Positions 45,103 through 53,924 of a stretch of 54,642 nt of DNA are shown here, piece by piece; within the stretch, counting starts at the first letter, position 1; the number at the start of each line of letters is the position of its first letter. Position numbers and translations under genes: made by a program. The notes beneath the pieces were generated by a model. It was not told where the DNA came from, made no database searches, and saw only the letters and a list, made by a program, of their open reading frames with translations. The stretch is from a virus: the IMG/VR virus record IMGVR_UViG_3300024507_000127, positions 1-54,642 of that record, one strand, 5' to 3'.

Positions 45103-45528
45103 ATGGCATGTTCTTCCTGCGCTACATCTCTTGAACAATTCGGTGCTGAACCAGTTAATGTTCAGTGGAAAGTTGTACGTGGAAGTAATGGAAGTTTAAC
45201 AATTGACTTTTTAGAGATTGATGAAACTACCTCTTTTGACACGTCTGGCTGGACCTATAAGGCAACTTCATATGATCCGCTAGGTAATGTCTTAGACAAC
45301 TTGCCAGTAGAGGCTACAACAGGATCTGTAACAATTAGCGTTGATGGTTGTATTACAGAAAATTGGGGAACAGGATATAAAAATATTGTTGCCGAATTAC
45401 CATTTGATTTACAAGTAACAATTCCAAATGAAACTGTTAGTGGAGTAACTGCAGAAGATATAATTTGGACACCAGTTATTGGTACAATATGTGTATTAGG
45501 TAATGTAACTCCAGGAGGAAGTCTATGA
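45103..45528 (+). CDS. Baseplate/fibre-anchor protein
   Basis: 141 residues. M-A-C-S-S-C-A-T start, then beta-strand-rich domain with W-T-Y-K-A-T-S-Y-D-P, typical of upper baseplate/receptor-binding anchors. First gene of the fibre block. Function by context. Confidence 0.55.
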   Translation: MACSSCATSLEQFGAEPVNVQWKVVRGSNGSLTIDFLEIDETTSFDTSGWTYKATSYDPLGNVLDNLPVEATTGSVTISVDGCITENWGTGYKNIVAELPFDLQVTIPNETVSGVTAEDIIWTPVIGTICVLGNVTPGGSL

Positions 45529-45623
45529 CAAATCTACCGCCAGTCATTAAGGTTAGTAGCCCACGTCCAGAACTTCCACCTTTAATTAAAGTCGACAATA
45601 AGGTTTATAAGGTGAGAGCATAA
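45525..45623 (+). CDS. 32-residue Pro-rich protein
   Basis: Short linker-like P-P-V-I-K-V-S-S-P-R-P-E-L-P-P-L-I-K-V; overlaps both neighbours (ATGA, TAATG). Probably a small structural peptide. Confidence 0.5.
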   Translation: MTNLPPVIKVSSPRPELPPLIKVDNKVYKVRA

Positions 45624-45970
45624 TGGCATTTCCAGGTACATATAATTTTAGTTACTATAAAGGCGATACAAATGAATTTGTTATCCGCCCAAAAAATTCT
45701 GATGGATCTGCTTTTGATCTAACAGGGTTTAGCGCAGATTTTTTTATTGCAACTAGCCGTGGTGATAATCCTACATACAGTGTTGAAGCACAGGCTGTTG
45801 TAGATTCTACAAACGATATTGTTACTTGTACAATTCTGCCAGGTGTTGGATCTACTTTAGATGCTGGCACATACGTTTATGACGTTGAAATTACATCTGG
45901 ACCTTCTGTTATTTACACTTTAATCACTGGCACAATTACGGTAACAGAACAAGTCACAGGTGCTGCATAA
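45623..45970 (+). CDS. Fibre/baseplate beta protein (BppU-like)
   Basis: 115 residues: Y-K-G-D-T-N-E-F-V-I-R-P, F-D-L-T-G-F-S-A, Y-V-Y-D-V-E-I-T-S, the layout of N-terminal upper-baseplate domains that hold fibres. Confidence 0.6.
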   Translation: MAFPGTYNFSYYKGDTNEFVIRPKNSDGSAFDLTGFSADFFIATSRGDNPTYSVEAQAVVDSTNDIVTCTILPGVGSTLDAGTYVYDVEITSGPSVIYTLITGTITVTEQVTGAA

Positions 45971-46548
45971 TGCCAGAGGTATTACTTTCTAACGACGATA
46001 TTACAGTTCTTGGTCCACCACCAATTGTTGAGGTATTGGTTGATATTGGACCACAAGGAACTCGTGGAAGCCAATTTTTTGTTGGGGTAGGAAATCCAAA
46101 TATTATAGATATTGGACAAACGCCTAACCTTAATGATTTATATATAAATACATCACCTGGTGGAGAACTAGGTTATATTTATCAGTATCAGGCTTCTCCA
46201 GGAGGAAACTCTTGGGTAGAGGTTCTTGACATTTATCCTGCTGTTTACTCAACTAACTATGATGTTACATTTGAGTCAGGCAGTGCAGAAGTAGTTATTC
46301 CAATTGCAGACATTGTTACTGTTACTGGTACCCCGCTTACTGCAGAAAACTTTAGTGTTCAGTACAGCATTGCACATACAAATCCAGTTGCTTCAGCAAT
46401 GCAGATTCCACCACTTGTAGGATCTGGAGATAACTTAGTTATTAATCTTGAAGCCATAGAATATGTAAGCAGTGCTTGGTCAGGACTTGACGAGCCAGTT
46501 ACTGTACATTTCCATATCAGTATCGTTGAGGCTCCAACGGTATCATAA
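45970..46548 (+). CDS. Fibre/baseplate protein
   Basis: 192 residues; G-P-Q-G-T-R-G-S triplet collagen remnant at about 30, then beta-rich domain. One-base overlap with the gene before; TATAAT at 46554-46559 follows for the next operon. Confidence 0.55.
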   Translation: MPEVLLSNDDITVLGPPPIVEVLVDIGPQGTRGSQFFVGVGNPNIIDIGQTPNLNDLYINTSPGGELGYIYQYQASPGGNSWVEVLDIYPAVYSTNYDVTFESGSAEVVIPIADIVTVTGTPLTAENFSVQYSIAHTNPVASAMQIPPLVGSGDNLVINLEAIEYVSSAWSGLDEPVTVHFHISIVEAPTVS

Positions 46549-46577
46549 TTATGGTATAATTTTGGAGAGGTGACCTA

Positions 46578-47726
46578 ATGGCAACAGAATCAATCGGAGT
46601 GTTAATTCCAACAGCAATCCCAGGATATGCTGATGCAGCAGACATTCAAGCAGCACTACGTGCTTATCACTACGGATCTTACTCATATGATCCAGCAAAT
46701 ACATCTGCAAACAATCTTGTTACGCCATCTATGGCAAAAACTATTTATGATATTCAGGCAGATATCACAGATCTTGAAAATCGTCCATCATCAGGTGGAG
46801 AAGTAAATAATACTCAGCCAGTACCAGGAGATTTTACTCCTGCAGAAATTCCAGACGGCTTTATCTGGGTAGATTCTGACGGTACAATTGGTGGAGCACC
46901 AACATCTGCTACAGCAATTTTTACAAACTCTGCTCCAACATCTGGATTAACAACAGGTCTTGTTTGGGTAGATAAAGATGCAGCAACAATTACAGATAAT
47001 CCTTTTATTCCACAATCAGTAATTAATGCTAAAGGAGATATCATAGTTGGTACTGCAAATGATACTGCTTCTGTTTTGAATGTTGCAGCAACTAATGGAT
47101 ATGTTCTTTCTGTTAACTCATCAACAACAAGTGGACTTGAATGGATTACTCCTCCAGGAGATATTTTAGGAGTTACAGCCTCAACAGGTTTAACAGGTGG
47201 CGGAACATCTGGTACTGTTTCTTTGGCGGTAGATACAACAGTAGTTGCAACAACAAATAATACTTTAACAATGTCAGCAAAGACATTAACATCACCAACT
47301 ATTACTGGTCCAACTATTACTGGTACAACAAATATTCAACAGTTACTTGAAAAAGTTACTGTATCAACATCTGCTCCTACAGCAACAACAACTTATGATG
47401 TTTTGACAAATGGAGCAGTTACATATATTACAGCAAGCAATACAAGCAACTGGACATTAAATGTTCGTGGAGATGCTACAACAAGCCTTAATACTGTTAT
47501 GTCAACTGGACAGTCTTTGACAATTGCTTTGCTAACTACAAATGGCGCAACAGCATATTATCAGTCAGGATTCCAGGTTGATGGAGCATCTGTTACTCCA
47601 AAGTGGCAAGGTGGAACTGCCCCTTCTTCAGGAAACACTTCTTCAGTAGATATTTATTCAATTACAATTGTAAAGACAGGAAACGCTGCTTTCACAGCAT
47701 TTGCTTCACAATCTAAGTTTGCATAG
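46578..47726 (+). CDS. Long tail-fibre stem protein, module 1
   Basis: 382 residues. Residues 1-60 helical attachment, then beta-repeat shaft (N-A-K-G-D-I-I-V-G, T-G-L-T-G-G-G-T-S-G) and a C-terminal trimer-like head (W-T-L-N-V-R-G, G-A-T-A-Y-Y-Q). 69 bases (47169-47237) are identical to part of the gene at 52123. Probably trimeric fibre. Confidence 0.75.
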   Translation: MATESIGVLIPTAIPGYADAADIQAALRAYHYGSYSYDPANTSANNLVTPSMAKTIYDIQADITDLENRPSSGGEVNNTQPVPGDFTPAEIPDGFIWVDSDGTIGGAPTSATAIFTNSAPTSGLTTGLVWVDKDAATITDNPFIPQSVINAKGDIIVGTANDTASVLNVAATNGYVLSVNSSTTSGLEWITPPGDILGVTASTGLTGGGTSGTVSLAVDTTVVATTNNTLTMSAKTLTSPTITGPTITGTTNIQQLLEKVTVSTSAPTATTTYDVLTNGAVTYITASNTSNWTLNVRGDATTSLNTVMSTGQSLTIALLTTNGATAYYQSGFQVDGASVTPKWQGGTAPSSGNTSSVDIYSITIVKTGNAAFTAFASQSKFA

Positions 47727-47737
47727 GGGAGATACTG

Positions 47738-48625
47738 ATGCCATTAATTGGAACTCGTGGTGGTGCATCTGCAAGAGGTTTTGGTAGATTTAATGGTGGC
47801 GCATCAGGAAAAATAATTTCTGTTCTTATGGTTGCTGGCGGTGGCGCTGGTCAAGGTAATATGGGTGGCGCAGGTGGTGGCGGTGCGGGTGGTGTTGTAT
47901 ATTCAGATACATTCACAGCAGCAATAGGAACACAATATTCAATTTCTGTAGGATCTGGCGGTACAGGTGCTGGATATAATAAAACAAGTGGATCTAATGG
48001 CGGTAATTCAACTTTTTCTAATTTTACTGCATATGGTGGTGCAGGAGCAGGTTGCGGTGGCTTAACAGTTAGTGGTGGATCTGGTGCAGGTGGCGGAGAA
48101 GACTGCGGTACACCTGGAAACTCAACACAAACAAACTTTAGTAGCGCAGAGGGAAATGCAACAGGATACGGTAACCCTGGAGGAAATACAAATAACGCTA
48201 ATGCACGTCGTGGTGGCGGAGGCGGAGGCGCTGGAACCGCTGGAGGAAATGCTGATGCCAATAAGGCTGGAGATGGCGGAAGTGGTTTAAGTACTTGGTC
48301 AACATGGGCAACTGTTACATCTAGTGGTTCAGGTGGATTTTATGCTGGAGGTGGCGGAGGAGCAAGTAACTCTGGTACAAATGGTAGCGGTGGTTCTGGT
48401 GGAGGAGGAAGCGCACAAGGTGGCGCTGGTACTTCATTAACTGGTGGCGGAGGAGCAGGAATTTCTCCAGGCGGTACAGTTGGTGGTAACGGTGGCTCTG
48501 GTGTTGTTATTGTTAGAATGGCTGATAGTATTACTCCAGCATCAACAACTGGATCTCCAACATCTTATACAAGTGGTGGATTCCGTTATTATAGATATAC
48601 AGGGGCAGGGAGTATAACTTTCTAA
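47738..48625 (+). CDS. Glycine-rich adhesin, module 1
   Basis: 295 residues; V-L-M-V-A-G-G-G-A-G start, then long G-G-x/G-G-G-G runs likely forming polyglycine-II helices as in T4-type fibre-tip adhesins, ending G-V-V-I-V-R and a Y-R-Y-T-G-A-G-S-I-T-F sheet. Receptor-binding tip. Confidence 0.75.
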   Translation: MPLIGTRGGASARGFGRFNGGASGKIISVLMVAGGGAGQGNMGGAGGGGAGGVVYSDTFTAAIGTQYSISVGSGGTGAGYNKTSGSNGGNSTFSNFTAYGGAGAGCGGLTVSGGSGAGGGEDCGTPGNSTQTNFSSAEGNATGYGNPGGNTNNANARRGGGGGGAGTAGGNADANKAGDGGSGLSTWSTWATVTSSGSGGFYAGGGGGASNSGTNGSGGSGGGGSAQGGAGTSLTGGGGAGISPGGTVGGNGGSGVVIVRMADSITPASTTGSPTSYTSGGFRYYRYTGAGSITF

Positions 48626-49014
48626 TGGCACATTTTGCAAAACTAGATGAAAGCAACATTGTATTAGAAGTACAACTTGTTGCTAATGAAGCCCTTGATC
48701 CTAATAATGAAGAAGGATCAGGTATTGCATTTTTAACAGAATGGTCTGGTGGACATTCTAACTGGAGACAAACATCTTATAATACAGTTGGTGGCGTTCA
48801 TCTTTTAGGTGGTACACCATTTAGAAAAAATTATGCAGGAGTTGGATATTTATATGATCCAATTAGAGATGCTTTTATTCCTGTAAAAGATTTCCCATCA
48901 TGGATTTTTAATGAAGAGACTTGTAGATGGGATCCGCCAACACCATATCCAAATGATGGTGAAGACTATTCTTGGGATGAAATAAATCAATCCTGGATTC
49001 CATCAGCAGTTTGA
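48625..49014 (+). CDS. Fibre-associated protein (YAGxGYxYD family), module 1
   Basis: 129 residues: M-A-H-F-A-K-L-D-E-S-N-I-V, R-K-N-Y-A-G-V-G-Y-L-Y-D, A-F-I-P-V, P-S-W-I-F-N-E-E-T-C-R-W. Same family as 51687 and 53924; probably a fibre chaperone or tip component. Confidence 0.75.
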   Translation: MAHFAKLDESNIVLEVQLVANEALDPNNEEGSGIAFLTEWSGGHSNWRQTSYNTVGGVHLLGGTPFRKNYAGVGYLYDPIRDAFIPVKDFPSWIFNEETCRWDPPTPYPNDGEDYSWDEINQSWIPSAV

Positions 49015-49039
49015 CATACTACTTTTAGTGTAGTATACT
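49011..49039 (+). promoter_or_regulatory. Promoter TTGACA-N17-TATACT
   Basis: Consensus -35 (49011-49016) overlapping the previous stop, -10 at 49034-49039: independent expression of family copy 4 inside the fibre block. Confidence 0.8.
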
Positions 49040-49055
49040 TTTATTAGGTGGGGTT

Positions 49056-49796
49056 ATGAAAAAAAATATTATTAAGTTTATTCCAGTTGATGACATATCT
49101 TTTATTGAGCCTGTTCCTGCATCAAAATTTATTCCAGATTGGTATAAAAATGCAGAAGGTTATGTAGGCGGTAAAAAAGCAAAAGTAAAAGATAGTCCTG
49201 TTGGCAAACCAACAATTAAAAAATGTATGCCAGTATTTGATTCAATGACTGCTGGGTATATAATGTTTACTCAGGTTGATATTTCTTTTAGTGATGAGAT
49301 GGAATATGATCCATTTGGAAATGAAATAGGAAATGTAAAATATTGGCATTATGCTTCTAGTAGTGACTTTACTAAACCAGTAACTGCTCATGACGCACAT
49401 CAATTGCCTGACTACCCTGGTTTTGATGACAGTTTAGGCGGGGCAGGAAAGTTTGAGCAACCTTTTGCAATTAAAACACCAAAAGGATATTCCTGTCTTT
49501 TTATAAATCCAGTTCATAGAGATACTCAGCCTTTTGAGATTTTAGAGGGTATAGTAGATACTGACCTTTACCATGGTCCAATTAATTTTCCATTTATTTT
49601 TAAAGACAATACATATACTGGCATAATCCCAGCAGGTACTCCAATTGCTCAAGTTATACCTTTTAAAAGAGAGTCTTGGCAGATGAATGTCGATAAAACT
49701 GACATAGATCAGGTTTTAATGCAAAATAAAAAGTTGCATACTGTTTGGTGGGAAGGCTATAAAAGATGGTGGTGGAGCCGCAAAGAATTCAAGTGA
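49056..49796 (+). CDS. Four-copy phage family, copy 4
   Basis: 246 residues: I-P-D-W-Y-K-N, K-K-C-M-P-V-F-D-S, G-Y-I-M-F-T, T-P-K-G-Y-S-C-L-F-I-N-P-V-H-R-D-T-Q-P, G-I-V-D-T-D, Y-T-G-I-I-P-A-G-T-P, Q-V-I-P-F-K-R-E-S-W. The most diverged copy, with an extra loop near 85-120. It has its own strong promoter between two fibre modules. Confidence 0.75.
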   Translation: MKKNIIKFIPVDDISFIEPVPASKFIPDWYKNAEGYVGGKKAKVKDSPVGKPTIKKCMPVFDSMTAGYIMFTQVDISFSDEMEYDPFGNEIGNVKYWHYASSSDFTKPVTAHDAHQLPDYPGFDDSLGGAGKFEQPFAIKTPKGYSCLFINPVHRDTQPFEILEGIVDTDLYHGPINFPFIFKDNTYTGIIPAGTPIAQVIPFKRESWQMNVDKTDIDQVLMQNKKLHTVWWEGYKRWWWSRKEFK

Positions 49797-49840
49797 AATG
49801 TGGTACAATTAATCTGATATAATTCCATGTAGGAGGAATA

Positions 49841-50149
49841 ATGGCAACTATCAACACCACAGATCCGAAACCAGGGTATGTATACAATCAAGACGATGAT
49901 ACATGGTATCCACTATTAGGATTAACAACACAATCTCTTGATTCACTAACAGATGTTTCTATTACATCTCCTACAACAAGTCAGGTTTTAAAATATAACG
50001 GAACAGTTTGGGTAAATGGCGAAGACGCAGGTCTACCATCACTATCTGGAAACGCTGGCAAATATTTATATACAGATGGAACCACATCTTCATGGGCTGT
50101 AGTTGATTTAAGTTCACTAGAGATCATGAATATTATGGGTGCATACTAA
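49841..50149 (+). CDS. Short fibre protein, module 2
   Basis: 102 residues; K-P-G-Y-V-Y-N-Q-D-D-D-T-W-Y-P-L and S-Q-V-L-K-Y-N-G-T-V-W-V-N, common in fibre shafts. TATAAT at 49820-49825, then GGAGGAATA before ATG. Confidence 0.65.
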   Translation: MATINTTDPKPGYVYNQDDDTWYPLLGLTTQSLDSLTDVSITSPTTSQVLKYNGTVWVNGEDAGLPSLSGNAGKYLYTDGTTSSWAVVDLSSLEIMNIMGAY

Positions 50150-50170
50150 AAGAAAAAGGAGTAGTAATTA

Positions 50171-50485
50171 ATGGCTACAACATCTAAGGTACTGTATCGT
50201 GGAGCAGCAACAACATCATCTACCACGCTTTATACACAACCAAATACCTCAACAACAACAGTAGTTACAGATATTGTTGTTACAAATACTGCTGCAACTG
50301 GTGCAACATATGAATTAAATATTGCAGGAACTGTATTAGCAAAAACAGTTTCAATTGCTGCAAATGATTCTGTTGTTATTGGCATCAAGCAGGTTATTCC
50401 ACCTAGCAATCCAGCAGCAACAATTACAGGTCTTGCATCTGCTACAACAGTAAACTTCCATATTTCTGGAGTGGAGATAGCATAA
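50171..50485 (+). CDS. Fibre accessory beta protein, module 2
   Basis: 104 residues of Thr/Ala-rich beta strands (V-T-D-I-V-V-T-N-T-A-A-T-G-A-T-Y-E-L). Similar layout to 25678. One-base overlap with the next gene. Confidence 0.6.
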   Translation: MATTSKVLYRGAATTSSTTLYTQPNTSTTTVVTDIVVTNTAATGATYELNIAGTVLAKTVSIAANDSVVIGIKQVIPPSNPAATITGLASATTVNFHISGVEIA

Positions 50486-51687
50486 TGACAATCCGCAGAT
50501 TTAGCGCATCAAGTATTAACTCTGGTGTTGAATATAATGCATTTTCTGCGGGTGTAACACCAATTCCATCTGTTCCTACTATTAGCGCTGTAACATCTAA
50601 TACACAAACAAGCGCAACACTTACTATCACACCAGGAACATATGCTGGAACTACTTATACTGCAGTATCAACTCCAGGAAATATTTCTGCATCATCAACA
50701 TCAACTACTATTACAGTAAATGGTGTAACTAGTGGTACTTCTTATACATTTACAGTTACTGCATCAAACTCTACGGGAACTTCTGCAGCAAGTGCTCCAA
50801 GTACTTCAGTAACAATTTTAAGTTTGCCTACCGTTAGCGGTGGCATTTTAACTTCAGACTCAACATACTATTATAGAACATTTACAAGTAATTCAAGCCT
50901 TACAGTTACAAATGGTCCAGTAACTGCTGACGTTCTTGTTGTTGGTGGAGGTGGATCTGGTACACAGGCAGGTGGCGGTGGTGGTGGTATTTTCTATGCA
51001 ACTAACCAATCACTTGCTTCATCTTCATGGACTGTAACAGTCGGTAGTGGTGGACCATATAATACAACACAAGTACCTTCTACGTCTTATGCTGGTCAAG
51101 ATAGCATCTTTGGAACTTTAACTAGAGGAAAAGGTGGCGGTAATGGTGGAGCAAATAATGGTATTAACGTACAGGCAAATCTAATTGGCGGTTGCGGTGG
51201 TGGTGGTTGCGGATCTGACGCACAAGCATCACAGCCTGGAGGTCAAACTAATCAGACTGGAACTGGTGGCACAGGATACGGAACTGATAATAGCAGTTGT
51301 ATCGGAGCACGTCGCTCTGGTGGAGGTGGCGCATCTCCAGCAGGAGCAGGAAGTTCTGCGGGTTCTTCCGATAATGGAGGTAACGGAGCAAATGGGTTTA
51401 CCTCATTCTCTTCTTGGATCAATGTTATTAAAACTGGAATGGATGCAACATTCCAATCTGTTGTAGGTAACTCAGGTTATCTTGGAGCAGGTGGTGGTGG
51501 ATCTGGTGAATTTAATGGCAATTCTGGCGGTGCTGGCGGAGGCGGAAATGCTTCTAGAGCATCGGCAAATGCTGGAGCAGCAAATGTTGGAGCAGGTGGC
51601 GGTGGATCTTACACACTAGGCGGTAATGGCGCTGGCGGTTCTGGTCTTGTAATTGTTCGTTATACAAAAGCACAGGTAGGTGGATAA
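50485..51687 (+). CDS. Fn3-like plus glycine-rich adhesin, module 2
   Basis: 400 residues: residues about 30-115 form a fibronectin-III-like domain (T-S-G-T-S-Y-T-F-T-V-T-A-S-N-S-T-G), followed by a beta strand and a glycine-rich tip ending G-L-V-I-V-R-Y. It fuses a shaft domain to the type of tip seen separately in modules 1 and 3. Confidence 0.75.
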   Translation: MTIRRFSASSINSGVEYNAFSAGVTPIPSVPTISAVTSNTQTSATLTITPGTYAGTTYTAVSTPGNISASSTSTTITVNGVTSGTSYTFTVTASNSTGTSAASAPSTSVTILSLPTVSGGILTSDSTYYYRTFTSNSSLTVTNGPVTADVLVVGGGGSGTQAGGGGGGIFYATNQSLASSSWTVTVGSGGPYNTTQVPSTSYAGQDSIFGTLTRGKGGGNGGANNGINVQANLIGGCGGGGCGSDAQASQPGGQTNQTGTGGTGYGTDNSSCIGARRSGGGGASPAGAGSSAGSSDNGGNGANGFTSFSSWINVIKTGMDATFQSVVGNSGYLGAGGGGSGEFNGNSGGAGGGGNASRASANAGAANVGAGGGGSYTLGGNGAGGSGLVIVRYTKAQVGG

Positions 51688-52085
51688 TGGCTCACTGGGC
51701 AGAATTAGATGAAAATAATGTAGTTCTTCGTGTAACAGTTGGAGACAATAACGATCCAGCAGGTGACGAAGGTTATTCTTGGCTAATTAATAATTTGGGT
51801 GGAAGATGGGTAAAAACTTCTTACACAGCAAGAGCAGGAAAAAAATTAAATCCAGAAGATTGGCAACCAACTGATCAACCAGGATTTAGAAAAAACTTTG
51901 CTGGTGCTGGATATACATATGATGAAGAACGTGATGCATTTATTGCACCAAAACCATATCCTTCCTGGATATTAGATGAAGATGAATGTTGCTGGTACGC
52001 ACCAGTTCCAAAACCTACAGATGATGCTTCATACGAATGGGATGAAGAAAATCAACAGTGGGTTGAAATTCCACGAGCAGACTAA
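51687..52085 (+). CDS. Fibre-associated protein (YAGxGYxYD family), module 2
   Basis: 132 residues: M-A-H-W-A-E-L-D-E-N-N-V-V, F-R-K-N-F-A-G-A-G-Y-T-Y-D-E, A-F-I-A-P-K-P-Y-P-S-W-I-L-D. One-base overlap with the adhesin, as in the other modules. Confidence 0.75.
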   Translation: MAHWAELDENNVVLRVTVGDNNDPAGDEGYSWLINNLGGRWVKTSYTARAGKKLNPEDWQPTDQPGFRKNFAGAGYTYDEERDAFIAPKPYPSWILDEDECCWYAPVPKPTDDASYEWDEENQQWVEIPRAD

Positions 52086-52122
52086 GATTAGGAGATGCAG
52101 TTAATTCTGCTATAATATCACT

Positions 52123-53019
52123 ATGGCAATAACAATAGACTCAAGCGGTAAACCTGGATATATGTTTCAGCAGGGGGCAACCTCTACTGATGGTGTTTGG
52201 TATTTACTTGCTGCTAAATCTGACACCGCTTCTGGTTACGACTGGTATGGAGCACATACATTTTTTAATACTGTAACAACAGATGCTACTGTTATTTTAA
52301 GAGATGGTTTTAATAACTTTCTTAATCCTGCTGCAAGAGATGCAGCAATAACATCTCCAGTACAGGGAACACTTGCTTTTGTTCGTCAAGACTCTGGTGG
52401 AAACACAATAAACCAAATTCAATACTACTCTGGATCTACATGGACAGCAGTAGATGCTGATATTACTGGAGTTACAGCCTCAACAGGTTTAACAGGTGGC
52501 GGAACATCTGGTACTGTTTCTTTGGCGGTAGATACAGCCGTAGTAGCAACTACAAATAACACTCTTACAATGAGTGGTAAAACATTAACAACTCCAACAT
52601 TAAATACTCCAGTAATTAATCAGGGAATTTTAGTTTCACCAGAAGAGCGTGTAAATGTTGTTGCATCTGCAGCAACTGGAACAGTAGCACTAGATGCCCT
52701 TACTGCAGGAACAATGCTTTATACATCAAATGCAACAGGTAACTGGACACTAAATGTTCGTGGTAGTTCTTCAACATCTCTTAATTCAATTTTAACAACT
52801 GGAGACTCGATTACTGTTGTATTTTTAAATACTAATGGAGCAACAGCATACTATCAAACTGCTTTCCAAATTGATGGAGCATCTGTTACTCCAAAGTGGC
52901 AAGGTGGTACAGCGCCATCTTCTGGTAATACATCAAGTATTGACTCCTATGTATTTAATATCATTAAAACAGCATCTGCTACATATACAGTTCTAGCATC
53001 TCAAACTAAGTTTGCGTAG
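52123..53019 (+). CDS. Tail-fibre stem protein, module 3
   Basis: 298 residues. N-terminal S-G-K-P-G-Y-M-F-Q, shaft T-G-L-T-G-G-G-T-S-G and head almost parallel to 46578; includes 69 bases (52468-52536) and 37 bases (52871-52907) identical to that gene. TGCTATAAT (-10 at 52111-52116), six bases, ATG: leaderless. Confidence 0.75.
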   Translation: MAITIDSSGKPGYMFQQGATSTDGVWYLLAAKSDTASGYDWYGAHTFFNTVTTDATVILRDGFNNFLNPAARDAAITSPVQGTLAFVRQDSGGNTINQIQYYSGSTWTAVDADITGVTASTGLTGGGTSGTVSLAVDTAVVATTNNTLTMSGKTLTTPTLNTPVINQGILVSPEERVNVVASAATGTVALDALTAGTMLYTSNATGNWTLNVRGSSSTSLNSILTTGDSITVVFLNTNGATAYYQTAFQIDGASVTPKWQGGTAPSSGNTSSIDSYVFNIIKTASATYTVLASQTKFA

Positions 53020-53027
53020 GTAGTCCC

Positions 53028-53924
53028 ATGAGTCCATTAACAGAACTCATAGGTGGTGCAAAGGCTTATGGATTAAATTCAAATGCAAAAACAATTACCC
53101 CAACAGTTGAACTTTTACTTATTGCTGGTGGCGGCGGTGGTGGTAATGGAAATATTGGATCTGGAGCAGGTGCTGGTGGCTATAGATATTTTGCATCTCA
53201 AACAACTCCAAATGGTTCTTTTACTATTACTGTTGGTAGTGGTGGTGGTGCACAAACAAAAGGAAATAATTCAGTTTTTTCTACTTTAACTGCTACAGGT
53301 GGTGGTAATGGAATAAATCAATCAAGCGCTCCTGGAACTGGTGGTTCTGGAGGTGGTGGATCTTGGAATGGATCATATCCATCAGGTGCACCAGGTGCTG
53401 CTGGTAATGAGGGCGGTTATTCACCAGTAGAAGGTTATGCTGGAGGTAAAGGACACGGCGCTGCTGCTTCATCTGCTTATGCATATCCACCAGGTGGCGG
53501 TGGTGGTGCAGGTGCAGTCGGTGTTGACTGGAATGGTTCAAATAAAGTAGGTGGTGCTGGCGGTGCTGGCGTTTCTTCATCAATAACTGGTTCATCAGTT
53601 ACTCGTGGTGGCGGTGGAGGTGGGGGAGCCTACGGACCTGAAGGTGGTTCTGGAGGTGCTGGTGGTTCTGGTGGTGGCGGTGCTGGAACTGGAAGCGGTG
53701 GCGCAAGTTCAGGAACTGCAAACACAGGTGGTGGAGGCGGAGGAAGTGGAACAGGTGGTAGTGGTGGTTCTGGTGGATCTGGAATTGTAATTATTGCTTA
53801 TCCAAGTTCATATCCAGATATAACAAGTATTGGTGCAGGATTAACATATACAAAAGACACTTCTTCAAGAAGTGGATATAAAGTTTATTCATTTACAGCA
53901 GGAACAGGTTCGGTGACATTCTAA
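53028..53924 (+). CDS. Glycine-rich adhesin, module 3
   Basis: 298 residues; L-L-L-I-A-G-G-G-G-G-G-N-G start, long Gly/Ser/Ala runs and end G-I-V-I-I-A-Y-P then Y-K-V-Y-S-F-T-A-G-T-G-S-V-T-F. Same architecture as module 1. Confidence 0.75.
   Translation: MSPLTELIGGAKAYGLNSNAKTITPTVELLLIAGGGGGGNGNIGSGAGAGGYRYFASQTTPNGSFTITVGSGGGAQTKGNNSVFSTLTATGGGNGINQSSAPGTGGSGGGGSWNGSYPSGAPGAAGNEGGYSPVEGYAGGKGHGAAASSAYAYPPGGGGGAGAVGVDWNGSNKVGGAGGAGVSSSITGSSVTRGGGGGGGAYGPEGGSGGAGGSGGGGAGTGSGGASSGTANTGGGGGGSGTGGSGGSGGSGIVIIAYPSSYPDITSIGAGLTYTKDTSSRSGYKVYSFTAGTGSVTF

Noticed and set aside
47851-48290. Pro-rich and other frames over glycine-rich adhesins
   Set aside because: Direct by-products of GGN codons; the same happens at 51185 and 53293-53790.
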